This document shows positions 1 through 6,801 of a DNA stretch of 13,578 bases, piece by piece. The notes below the pieces were generated by a model. It was not told where the DNA came from, did not search any database, and saw only the letters and a list, made by a program, of their open reading frames with translations. This DNA comes from Desulfuromonadales bacterium. GTDB lineage: Bacteria; Desulfobacterota; Desulfuromonadia; Desulfuromonadales; BM103. Every line of letters begins with the position of its first letter. Within the stretch, counting starts at the first letter, position 1. Where the stretch lies: contig DAOWJU010000293.1 in NCBI GenBank assembly GCA_030640215.1, positions 1 to 13,578 on the forward strand. The letters run 5' to 3'. The translations under genes and the position numbers were made by a program.

Positions 1-48
1 AATGAACCAAACGGCAAAAACGCCGCCGAGAGTCAGTAAAGTCTTCAT
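1..48 (-). CDS. N-terminus of an exported or membrane protein (partial)
   Basis: An ATG at 48 reads leftward as MKTLLTLGGVFAVWFI, 16 codons, before the window ends. A Lys-containing start followed by an unbroken hydrophobic stretch looks like a signal peptide or first membrane segment. The start is supported by a strong Shine-Dalgarno, GGAGGG (minus strand of 55-60), six bases upstream, and by a promoter-like sequence at 75-103. It lies downstream of the cupin gene on the same strand, but its own promoter suggests separate expression. Product identity cannot be judged from 16 residues. Confidence 0.7.
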   Translation of the reverse strand, partial: MKTLLTLGGVFAVWFI

Positions 49-74
49 AAGCTTCCCTCCATTCTGTTTATATT

Positions 75-103
75 AATATATAGAAACCTTGCTGGGGTTA
101 CAA
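75..103 (-). promoter_or_regulatory. Candidate sigma70 promoter for the partial gene at 1-48
   Basis: On the minus strand, TTGTAA (98-103) and TATATT (75-80) are separated by 17 bases. They match the sigma70 consensus at 4/6 and 5/6 positions. Transcription would begin near 68, just before the GGAGGG ribosome binding site at 55-60. The promoter sits in the AT-rich 65-base gap after the cupin stop codon. Seen by eye only; no transcript data. Confidence 0.45.
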
Positions 104-113
104 CGCTTATAAT

Positions 114-431
114 CTATCCAGCAGAGATGCTGGCAAAAATCAATCCTGCGCTGCCACTGTTCTCGACGCCGTGGGAGATGCCGGCAGGTGCGGAAAGAAT
201 CATCCCCGGGCAGATTGGTCGGTTCTCCTGCCCTTCGCTTAAGAAAAAGCCTTCGCCTTCCAGGACAACCCAGACATGATCACCGGCGTGCACGTGAGGA
301 TGAATGTGCTGGCCCGGCTTGAGACACCAGAGTGTGGTCCGGGCATGATTACATTCGGCCAGAACAACTTTGCAGGCTTTTTCATCACTATAGTTGATTT
401 TGTCGCGGTAATCGAAGGCTTGAATCGTCAT
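114..431 (-). CDS. Small single-domain cupin protein
   Basis: This encodes 105 residues from the ATG at 431, which has GGAG six bases upstream. An in-frame TTG at 443 would add four residues but would place this GGAG inside the gene, so the ATG is preferred. Both cupin motifs are visible. The first is around PGQHIHPHVHAGDHVWVVLEG, whose histidine cluster is the expected metal site. The second, PGMILSAPAGISHGVEN, fits G-x5-P-x-G-x2-H-x3-N exactly. The protein is therefore a one-domain beta barrel, probably binding a divalent metal through the histidines. Small stand-alone cupins may be dioxygenases, isomerases or sensors, and nothing here decides which. There is no signal peptide, so it is probably cytoplasmic. 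It is divergent from the lipoprotein gene at 632, and the 5' regions share 432-631. Confidence 0.85.
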   Translation of the reverse strand: MTIQAFDYRDKINYSDEKACKVVLAECNHARTTLWCLKPGQHIHPHVHAGDHVWVVLEGEGFFLSEGQENRPICPGMILSAPAGISHGVENSGSAGLIFASISAG

Positions 432-572
432 TTTGTGCTCCAAGTCGTCAAATCAGGGTGAAGATGAGCGGCTACTGTTTCTTTAATGCTCAACCCTTGC
501 TAAAATTGCCAATCTTCCCGGGGAGTCATTTGTTGAGCCATCTTTTCTCGGCAGAGCTGAATGGTAAGCCCA

Positions 573-588
573 GCTATGCGAGCATAGC
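573..588. promoter_or_regulatory. Perfect dyad in the leader of the DUF3313 lipoprotein gene
   Basis: GCTATGC and GCATAGC flank a two-base centre (GA), giving a 16-bp perfect dyad. It overlaps a second dyad, AGCAT-AGC-ATGCT, at 581-593. It lies 43 bases before the start codon at 632, in the divergent region between the cupin and the lipoprotein. The tight centre suits a dimeric regulator's binding site better than an RNA hairpin. No known operator was recognised. Confidence 0.35.
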
Positions 589-631
589 ATGCTTTCATAG
601 CAAACAGCCCGGATAGTGCAGGAGTCATTAT

Positions 632-1339
632 ATGAATATGCGTTTTTCTCTCTTATTGTTGTTAGTCCTTACCCTCGGCATTGGCTGTACTGCACACAAG
701 GTTGCATTACATGAGCCTGTGCTGTTTGCTTCAATTGAAAATTTCAAGCTTGGGCCCAAGGGTGGAGTTGATCTGGTCTGGTCGACAAAAAGAATCTCTG
801 ACGCTGAAACACTTAAAGAGGCTCTGCAGAAATATGACAGCCTGATGCTTGATCAGAGCTGGCTTGTGGTTGACAAGGAATCAGCCAGTCAGATCGATGA
901 CAAACAGGTTCTGGCAACATCCCGGCAGATGATTGATGAAATTAAAGCCAGGCTTGGTCATGATTTCAAGCTTGTCGAGAGTCCGACCGAAACGACTCTT
1001 CTTCTGAGTGTTGCGATGACTGACATTGAGGCTTCAGTGCCGGTTCTCGCCGTGACAAGCCATTTATTATCTGACAACTCTGACTCTGCAACCGTATCAA
1101 GGATCGTTATGGGTGAACAGATCAAAAGTGGCGGCGTTACTGTAGAGTTGCTTGTCAGTGACTCCAGGACCAGGGAACCTCTGGTCGCGGTCATCGACAA
1201 ACGTATGGAGAGTCAGGGTCTTGGTACGCTGATCGGTTCATCAGCTGTCGCCAAAGAAGATATCTCCTTGTGGGCTGATCGCCTCTGGACAACCTTGAGT
1301 TACTGGAATTGGATAAAAAAGCGTACTCCTAATTCCTGA
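632..1339 (+). CDS. DUF3313 family lipoprotein
   Basis: This encodes 235 residues. The ATG at 632 has GGAG seven bases upstream. A short basic start and leucine-rich segment (residues 5-15) lead to LGIGC with Cys19, a lipobox-like site that departs from the strict L-x-x-C spacing because Leu is at -4. The mature part resembles the DUF3313 family: a central beta-strand region and the late signature of DSRTREPLVAVIDKR followed by WADRLWTTL near the C-terminus. Family members are putative envelope lipoproteins with no established biochemical role; here a periplasmic, membrane-anchored location is inferred. It is a single gene, divergent from the cupin and convergent with the sfr operon. A repeat element begins on the last base of its stop codon and a terminator follows. 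Confidence 0.8.
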   Translation: MNMRFSLLLLLVLTLGIGCTAHKVALHEPVLFASIENFKLGPKGGVDLVWSTKRISDAETLKEALQKYDSLMLDQSWLVVDKESASQIDDKQVLATSRQMIDEIKARLGHDFKLVESPTETTLLLSVAMTDIEASVPVLAVTSHLLSDNSDSATVSRIVMGEQIKSGGVTVELLVSDSRTREPLVAVIDKRMESQGLGTLIGSSAVAKEDISLWADRLWTTLSYWNWIKKRTPNS

Positions 1340-1398
1340 CCCCCCTCAGTTCCCCTTATAGAATAGGGGGGAAGCGAGTGCAACGAGTAGGGGGGTGT
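1339..1398. repeat. Nested palindromic repeat, copy 1
   Basis: The outer arms ACCCCCC (1339-1345) and GGGGGGT (1390-1396) are complementary. Inside them, CCCCT (1352-1356) pairs with AGGGG (1365-1369). Between the inner stem and the right outer arm is GAAGCGAGTGCAACGAGTA. The same arrangement and nearly the same spacer recur at 7807-7868, so this is a dispersed intergenic repeat, not an ordinary terminator. Copy 1 begins at the last base of the lipoprotein stop codon. Confidence 0.75.
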
Positions 1399-1425
1399 GC
1401 TTTGAAGAGATAGAGAGTTATAATG

Positions 1426-1460
1426 ACAAAGGGCCTCCCGTTAAACGAGAGGCCCTTTGT
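1426..1460. terminator. Bidirectional intrinsic terminator between convergent genes
   Basis: ACAAAGGGCCTC (1426-1437) and GAGGCCCTTTGT (1449-1460) form a perfect 12-bp stem around an 11-base loop. On the plus strand it is followed by TGTCTGTTTT, a moderate T-rich tract. The A/T base of the stem helps in both directions. It lies between the lipoprotein (ends 1339) and sfrA (ends 1490, opposite strand), so it probably ends both transcripts. Confidence 0.75.
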
Positions 1461-1489
1461 TGTCTGTTTTCATGGTCCTGCTAGCTATT

Positions 1490-3997
1490 TTAGCCCTTGG
1501 TCGCGGTGACCGAGACGCAGTTACTGCCGCTCGGCACGATTTGTTGAATATTCATCTCGGCAAAGTTGTCAGCTGCTGCGAGCAGGCCAGCGGGAACCAT
1601 CTCGTGAATCATCACCTTGCCGCTCGCCGACCCGGCTGGGCCGGTCACCTTAAGTTGACCGCCATCGGCAACGCCAAGCTTGGCGGCATCCTCAGGGTTA
1701 ACAATGATAAGCCCTGCTGGTGCCAGTTCATTATTGGCTGCAGAGTAAGTGGTTGTGGTGCCGAACTGGAAAGGACATTTACCAACCAGCAGTTGCAGAT
1801 CCGCAGCTTCTGGCGTCGTCAATTCGGGGGTTGCTGCAAGCAGACTCTTCTCCGCAGGAGCATAGGCCTGTTGCTTGTCGGCAAACTCCATCATCTCTTG
1901 CTGTATAGCAGCTTCGCTCGGCTCGGGTTTGCCCGTCAGGCGGGCAAAGAGATCGCTCAAAATAGCAAGGTCGGGACGTGCCTCGCCGGGAGGTGCCACG
2001 GCGATTCTCAGTTTGTTGACGCATTGATCAAGTGAGGTGACGCTGCCGCGTTTCTCAGCAGTGGCGGCACCAGGCAGGACAACTGTGGCCAGACGAGTCA
2101 AATCGCTGGAGAGAATGTCCTGAACAACCAGCAGTTCAAGTTTCGGCAAGGCTTTGCGCCAGCGAGCACTTTCCGGAAAATTCACCAGTGGGTTGGTTCC
2201 GGCGAGGAAAAGCGCACGAATGGTGCCCTGCTCGATGCCAGCCAGAATCCCGGCGGCGTCAGCACCAGTTTCCGGCAATGTGGTTTGCCATGAGGCTGAG
2301 AACTTCTCTTTACCTGCGGCATAATCAATCAGGCCGGGCAGGAACTCGGGTGCAACTCCGGCAGCGACAAGGCCTTGCGTGTTGCCTTTGGCGGTCACCG
2401 GGAAAAGCCCACCCTGGTCACCATGCAGCGCACCACTGACCAGAGCCAGATTGGCCAGGGCGGCAACAGTTGCTTCTGCCTGGGCTGAGCCCATGACGTC
2501 ACGACCGAAAATGATTGCCACGGAAGCGGCCTGGCCGAGATGGTTGGCGGCCTCTTCCAGTTGTTCGAGGTTGATACCCGTTGCAGCACAGGCCTTATCG
2601 AGATCAAGTCCTTTCAGGTATGCTTCCAGATCGTCACGATTGGCGACGAAGCTGTTGAGAAAAGCATTGTCCGCTTGCCCTTTGTCAATCAGCAGCTTGG
2701 CCAGTGCCCCGGCGAGATAAGCCTCGCTGCCGGCACGGTACTGCAGAAAACCTTCTGCCTGCTTGACCAGTTTGACCTGACGCTGGTTGGCGATGATCAG
2801 ACGGGTGTCGTTTTTGCGGGCAGCAAGCTGTACCTGCCAGTTGAGCGCCGGGGATTCGGAATGCAGGTCGGAACCGAAAACCAGCACCGCTTCCGCTTTG
2901 CCGACACGGTCGATCTGATTGCTGGCTCCACTCAGTTTGAGCTGCTGCTTTAAAACCTTGGCAGCACTCAGGCTGTTGAAGCGAGCTTCGGAATCGATAT
3001 TGTTACTGCCCAGAGCAACGCGGAAAAGCTTTTGAAAGAGATAGTTCTCTTCGTTGGTCAGGTGTGGAGAAGCCAGACCGGCAATTGCCTGTCCGCCGTG
3101 TTCTTCGCGCAGACGGGAGAGTTCGCTAACCACTTTATCGAGAGCGGTTTCCCATAAAGCCTCTTGCTGGTTAACCAGAGGTGCCGTCAGGCGCTGGTCG
3201 CTGTTCAGGTAGTCGTGGCCAAAAAAGCCACCGACGCAGAGATTGCCGTCATTCACGGTTGTGCCATCCTCAGACGTCACCCGCATGACCTTGCCCTGCT
3301 TGCTGTGCATCTCCACCTGGCAATGGGCCGAGCAGAGCGTACAGACAGAAGGGGTCTTGCGCAATTCCCAAGGCCGGGCCTTGAATTTGAAAGGTTTGGA
3401 AATCATGGTGCCGGTCGGGCAGACCTGCACGCAGTTGCCGCAGAATTCGCACTTGTCGAGATCTTTATCGACAAAGGCTTTGTCACCCTTTTCGTTGATG
3501 AACAGGGCGCTGGAACCGATGGTCTCATGGCAGGTCTTGACGCACTTTTCGCACATGATGCAACGGTTGGGCACTTGCTGGATCAGCGGCCAGTGGTCAA
3601 TCGTGGCGGCGTTGACGTCGTCAGCTTCATACGGTTGGCGCACGACATTCTGGGTGTAGCAGATATCCTGCAGTTCGCACTCGCCGCCAGCGTCACAGAC
3701 TGGACAATCAAGGGGATGATTGACCAGCAGGAGTTCAACGATTTGACGTCGGATGGTTGCCAGTTTCTCCGACTGAGTCGTGACCACCATACCGTCAACT
3801 GCGCGGGTGTTGCAGGCGGTCATGGTTTTGTCTGCACCTTCGACCTCTACCGCACAGACGCGGCAGGCGCCGGTCGGGGAGACCTTTTTCAGGTAACAGA
3901 GAGTCGGGATCTTGATGCCGACCGTTTCTGCCGCATCAAGAATAGTCGCACCTGATGCTATCTGGACATCTTTGCCGTCGATCTTAAGGTTGATCAT
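1490..3997 (-). CDS. sfrA: NADPH oxidoreductase alpha subunit SfrA (NuoG-like FeS/molybdopterin-fold protein)
   Basis: This encodes 835 residues (about 88 kDa), start ATG at 3997 with a weak AGG-type site upstream. Cluster ligands are clear and in NuoG order: 2Fe-2S Cys34/45/48/62; the His94-Cys98-Cys101-Cys107 site; two 4Fe-4S clusters, Cys146/149/152/156 and Cys183/186/189/193; then Cys219/222/226/254 at the head of a molybdopterin-oxidoreductase fold that runs to a C-terminal dinucleotide-binding-type domain. Where formate dehydrogenases carry the molybdenum-ligating Cys or Sec, hand alignment places Asn341 (ARFNSLSAA). The fold is therefore probably non-catalytic, as in NuoG. Together with SfrB (33 bases upstream, same strand) it matches the soluble NADPH-dependent Fe(III) reductase of Geobacter sulfurreducens (87 and 78 kDa subunits). 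Later genetics in that species linked the enzyme to acetate metabolism rather than respiratory Fe(III) reduction. No signal peptide; cytoplasmic. The physiological electron partner is not shown by the sequence. Confidence 0.85.
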   Translation of the reverse strand: MINLKIDGKDVQIASGATILDAAETVGIKIPTLCYLKKVSPTGACRVCAVEVEGADKTMTACNTRAVDGMVVTTQSEKLATIRRQIVELLLVNHPLDCPVCDAGGECELQDICYTQNVVRQPYEADDVNAATIDHWPLIQQVPNRCIMCEKCVKTCHETIGSSALFINEKGDKAFVDKDLDKCEFCGNCVQVCPTGTMISKPFKFKARPWELRKTPSVCTLCSAHCQVEMHSKQGKVMRVTSEDGTTVNDGNLCVGGFFGHDYLNSDQRLTAPLVNQQEALWETALDKVVSELSRLREEHGGQAIAGLASPHLTNEENYLFQKLFRVALGSNNIDSEARFNSLSAAKVLKQQLKLSGASNQIDRVGKAEAVLVFGSDLHSESPALNWQVQLAARKNDTRLIIANQRQVKLVKQAEGFLQYRAGSEAYLAGALAKLLIDKGQADNAFLNSFVANRDDLEAYLKGLDLDKACAATGINLEQLEEAANHLGQAASVAIIFGRDVMGSAQAEATVAALANLALVSGALHGDQGGLFPVTAKGNTQGLVAAGVAPEFLPGLIDYAAGKEKFSASWQTTLPETGADAAGILAGIEQGTIRALFLAGTNPLVNFPESARWRKALPKLELLVVQDILSSDLTRLATVVLPGAATAEKRGSVTSLDQCVNKLRIAVAPPGEARPDLAILSDLFARLTGKPEPSEAAIQQEMMEFADKQQAYAPAEKSLLAATPELTTPEAADLQLLVGKCPFQFGTTTTYSAANNELAPAGLIIVNPEDAAKLGVADGGQLKVTGPAGSASGKVMIHEMVPAGLLAAADNFAEMNIQQIVPSGSNCVSVTATKG

Positions 3998-4030
3998 CGA
4001 TTCTGCCTTTTATCGTCAGGTTATAAAGTG

Positions 4031-5980
4031 TTAGCTAACTGCCAGCATGGCGACGCGGTAACAGCGCAGGCAACGCTCAGCTTCCCTGACTGCCTGACTT
4101 TCCGGCATGGCCAGTTCGATCTCGTCGTAGTTGCCAGCGCGTTCGGCACCATCCACCTTGGGTTGATGCTCGCGATGCAGGCCACCGACGATGCCGAGGT
4201 TCTCTTCCTTGTCAAACACGCCAAGGTTGTTGACGATGTCCTCCATGGCATCCTCTTCATCAAGGTAGACTTTGCCTTCCATGAGGTAGCGATGCATGGC
4301 GCGGGCTGCGCGATGACCATGGCCAACCGCCAGAACGACAGTCATGGCACCGTACTCACAGTCACCACCAGCGAAGACTCCTTCATCATCGGTCATCATG
4401 GTGCCGCCTTTGGTGACGATGCTGTTCCAGCGGGTCTTTTCGATGCCGTAGTCGCCGTCCTCCAGGTAACTGAGGTCGGGATCCTGGCCGATCGCCGGGA
4501 TAACCATGTCACATGGGATGATATATTCGCTGCCGGGAACTTCTACCGGCCGGCGACGACCCGAGTCATCGGGTTCACCAAGTTCCATCTTGATAACCTC
4601 AACGCCAACCACGGTGTTGTCTTCGACAATCAGGCGGGTCGGGTTGCGCAGGAACTCGAACTGGACATTCTCTTCTTCAGCGTCATCAACCTCGTAGTAC
4701 TCGGCCGGCATCTCCTTACGGGTACGGCGGTAGACCAGGATCGAATCTTCGCAGCCTTCACGCAAAGCGACACGCACACAGTCGATGGCCGTGTTGCCGC
4801 CGCCGACGACGATCACACGCTTGGGCGTGACCATGCCTTCGTTCAAAGCGACTTTGCGCAGATAGTGGATACCACCTTCGGAGAAGCCGTTATAGCCCAT
4901 GTCCTCTCCTTCAACACCCATCGGCTTCGATTTGAAAGCGCCGGTGCCGAGGAAGACCGCATCGTATTGTTCTTTGAGTTCACGCAGGGAGACATCACGA
5001 CCAAGCTTGACGCCGTATTCAATCTCGACGCCGAGGTCTGCGATGATATCCGCTTCACGCTGCAGCAGCGGACGCGGCATACGATAATCGGGGATACCGA
5101 CTGCGACTGTGCCACCAGGCTCATTGAGCATGTCAATGATTTTGACCTTGTGCCCTTCCAGCGCCAGGTAGTAGGCGCAGGTCAGACCGGCAGGGCCAGC
5201 ACCGACAACCATGATATTCTTGCCGGTTGACTCCTTGGCCTTATGCGGCGGTTCCTGAATGTGCAGCAGCTCGTGGTCAGCGGCAACGCGTTTCAGCACC
5301 ATGATGCTGATTGGCTCATCGATCAGGGCGCGGCGGCAGGCTGTCTCACACGGATGTGGACAGACACGGCCGCAGACTGCCGGGATCGGCATGCGATTGC
5401 GGATCGTGCCGAGCGCTTCGTCGTGGCGGTAATCCTTGATTTCCTCAATGTAGGCCGGGATATCAATGTGCGCCGGACAACGATCCATACAGGGTGCCGT
5501 CAGCTTGTCGCGATAACTTTTGGCCTGCTTGCTCTTGCGCTCACCGCGCAGGAAGGCCAGGTAGTCATCACGGAAATATTTAACCGTATCGAGCACCGGC
5601 CTGGCTGCGGTCATGCACAAGGTGCACTTGCAGTTATCAAGCAGGTCGCTTAACCCGGTCAAAATGTCCAGATCGCTCTCTTCGCCGTGTCCGGCAAGGA
5701 TCCGTGCCAGAGTATCCATCATGACCCGCGTCCCACGTTTACCGGGGGTGCATTTGGCACAACAGTACTTCTCTTGAACACGCTTCATATACTCGGCGGC
5801 CATGGTGACGATGTCGATATCTTTGTCCAGGACGATGACGCCGTCCCAGCCCATGAAGGCGCCTACTTTGCCTTCTTCAAGATAGTTGCCCGGCAGCTTG
5901 AATGCCGCTGCTTCCGGCTCACCACCTTGCCGATTGTCGATCACCTTGCCGCCCCAGCTGGAAAAAACCACTTCAGCCAA
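4031..5980 (-). CDS. sfrB: NADPH oxidoreductase beta subunit SfrB (NuoF-tail/GltD-like flavoprotein)
   Basis: This encodes 649 residues. It starts at TTG (5980), chosen because GGGAGG lies eight bases upstream; the nearby ATG at 5996 is out of frame. Residues about 40-145 match only the C-terminal end of NuoF (GVIVLDKDIDIV, then a Cys-rich segment with Cys73/74/77 and Cys117/119/122); the FMN/NADH domain is absent. Residues 160-245 are the GltD-type double 4Fe-4S domain (Cys164/168, Cys203/207/211/215). FAD binding is shown by VVGAGPAG (258-265), pyridine nucleotide binding by VVGGGNTA (391-398), and the end of the FAD domain by GVFAGGDCEYG (534-544). A last Cys pair, CLRC, is at 637-640. It should oxidise NADPH and pass electrons to the FeS chain of SfrA. 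It precedes sfrA in a two-gene operon whose leader holds a candidate promoter and a terminator-like hairpin. Oddity: the usual CxxCxxC of NuoF reads CCAKCTPG, with Gly80 in the third position. Confidence 0.85.
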   Translation of the reverse strand: MAEVVFSSWGGKVIDNRQGGEPEAAAFKLPGNYLEEGKVGAFMGWDGVIVLDKDIDIVTMAAEYMKRVQEKYCCAKCTPGKRGTRVMMDTLARILAGHGEESDLDILTGLSDLLDNCKCTLCMTAARPVLDTVKYFRDDYLAFLRGERKSKQAKSYRDKLTAPCMDRCPAHIDIPAYIEEIKDYRHDEALGTIRNRMPIPAVCGRVCPHPCETACRRALIDEPISIMVLKRVAADHELLHIQEPPHKAKESTGKNIMVVGAGPAGLTCAYYLALEGHKVKIIDMLNEPGGTVAVGIPDYRMPRPLLQREADIIADLGVEIEYGVKLGRDVSLRELKEQYDAVFLGTGAFKSKPMGVEGEDMGYNGFSEGGIHYLRKVALNEGMVTPKRVIVVGGGNTAIDCVRVALREGCEDSILVYRRTRKEMPAEYYEVDDAEEENVQFEFLRNPTRLIVEDNTVVGVEVIKMELGEPDDSGRRRPVEVPGSEYIIPCDMVIPAIGQDPDLSYLEDGDYGIEKTRWNSIVTKGGTMMTDDEGVFAGGDCEYGAMTVVLAVGHGHRAARAMHRYLMEGKVYLDEEDAMEDIVNNLGVFDKEENLGIVGGLHREHQPKVDGAERAGNYDEIELAMPESQAVREAERCLRCYRVAMLAVS

Positions 5981-6030
5981 GATTTGTACCTCCCATTCAG
6001 GTCAGATATTTTGACACAGAGAACCACAAC

Positions 6031-6050
6031 AAAAAAGCGCCTCAGCGCTT
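6031..6050 (-). terminator. Intrinsic terminator or attenuator upstream of sfrB
   Basis: On the minus strand AAGCGC-TGAG-GCGCTT is followed directly by more T residues (A run at 6031-6036 on the plus strand), giving a 6-bp stem with a four-base loop and a U6 tract. It ends 50 bases before the sfrB start codon and 215 bases after the lipoprotein gene stop at 6265. It could end the lipoprotein transcript, or act inside the sfr leader if the promoter at 6092-6120 is the real one. Confidence 0.6.
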
Positions 6051-6091
6051 GTGTGTCGCGGTATGTATCTTAATGTTTATTCTGCCCACGT

Positions 6092-6120
6092 TGTATACAG
6101 TATGCAGCTAAATACCACAA
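6092..6120 (-). promoter_or_regulatory. Candidate promoter with TGTATACA palindrome upstream of sfrB
   Basis: On the minus strand TTGTGG (6115-6120) and TATACA (6092-6097) are 17 bases apart. The -10 matches consensus at 4/6, the -35 only at 3/6. The -10 overlaps an 8-bp perfect palindrome, TGTATACA (6092-6099), which could be a regulator site covering the promoter. The start would be near 6085, giving a leader of about 105 bases that contains the hairpin at 6031-6050. The weak -35 would fit a regulated promoter. Eye-based call only. Confidence 0.35.
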
Positions 6121-6264
6121 AGATAGCGGGGGAATCAAGTGAAAATTGAGCTCTGACGGCAGCGTTCACCGCTGTTTTGCAGAAGTCGGGAAAGTGTTTT
6201 TCAGATGACGACAAAATACGCCTGCAAGCACACTTGGTCGGTTGTTTCTCATTAGTCGTCGCTG

Positions 6265-6699
6265 TTACGGAAAGTCAGGGAAAGGGGTGGAAATAAAGAA
6301 ACCCTCAGGCGTTGAGTCATCCTCATCAAAATAGAGCCAGGTCTGATCGAAGTTGAAGGTCTTTATGGTCACCGATGGCAGCAGGTAGTAGTCCATTTCA
6401 ACAGTTGTTTCGAAACGCTTATTCTCTTCTGATGACAGCAGATAGGTGAGTTTGACGTCAATGATATGAATATCTTTCAGCGCCGCAAAGGTCTTCATAA
6501 AATGCTTGCGATGCTCAGGTACCATCAGGCTGCCAGCAACGTCGAATTGTTTCCAGCGCATAGCGTTCATGAAGTCATCTCGACTCATTTCGCCGAGCTT
6601 GGCGGTCTGCTGAAGCTCAAACTTATGATGAGCGGCGCATGAAACCAGCATCAGCACCAGAACGAAACAGCATAACCTCTTGCAAAAATTAAAAATCAC
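6265..6699 (-). CDS. Small lipoprotein of unknown function
   Basis: This encodes 144 residues from a GTG at 6699, which has AAGGA seven bases upstream; no ATG is better placed. A basic, hydrophobic N-terminus ends in LVSC with Cys21, a canonical lipobox, so a lipid-anchored envelope protein is expected. Cys6, Cys10 and Cys11 precede the processing site and would be lost with the signal peptide. The mature part is about 120 residues, with alternating beta-strand-like stretches (DVKLTYLL, TTVEMDYYLLPSVTIKTF) and a hydrophobic, Phe- and Pro-rich end. It resembles small conserved lipoproteins of uncertain role, but no named family was recognised. It stands alone, divergent from the glutaredoxin gene and 284 bases upstream of sfrB on the same strand. 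Confidence 0.75.
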   Translation of the reverse strand: MIFNFCKRLCCFVLVLMLVSCAAHHKFELQQTAKLGEMSRDDFMNAMRWKQFDVAGSLMVPEHRKHFMKTFAALKDIHIIDVKLTYLLSSEENKRFETTVEMDYYLLPSVTIKTFNFDQTWLYFDEDDSTPEGFFISTPFPDFP

Positions 6700-6748
6700 A
6701 GCTTTTCCTTTCCGCAGCTTGCATCTTGCCTCACCTTGGGTAGTCTTA

Positions 6749-6769
6749 AACCTGATTTAGGTTGAACCT
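6749..6769. promoter_or_regulatory. Alternating AACCT/AGGTT half-sites between divergent genes
   Basis: AACCT (6749-6753), AGGTT (6759-6763) and AACCT (6765-6769) alternate. The last two form an exact 11-bp dyad, AGGTT-G-AACCT. They lie in the gap between the lipoprotein start (6699) and the glutaredoxin start (6802), where an operator serving either gene could sit. No known regulator site was recognised. Confidence 0.3.
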
Positions 6770-6801
6770 CAAGAGTGATTCGAAACCGGGCAGGCAGTGT
6801 C

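Noticed and set aside
1490..3997. Formate dehydrogenase alpha subunit or NADP-reducing hydrogenase
   Set aside because: The molybdenum-ligand position has no Cys or Sec, and no H-cluster motifs are present. The partner gene is a GltD-like fusion typical of SfrB.
4028..5230. A 400-codon open frame on the plus strand opposite sfrB, and shorter ones opposite sfrA
   Set aside because: They run antisense to genes with full sets of cluster-binding and nucleotide-binding motifs, and their translations show no recognisable family or ribosome binding site. They follow from codon bias on the coding strand.
4031..5980. Glutamate synthase small subunit (GltD)
   Set aside because: The GltD-like part is fused to a NuoF-derived N-terminus and paired with a NuoG-like subunit; no glutamate synthase large subunit is adjacent.
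6160..6178. Plus-strand terminator CAGCG-TTCAC-CGCTG-TTTT
   Set aside because: The stem is only 5 bp and no plus-strand gene lies upstream for it to end; both neighbours are on the minus strand.
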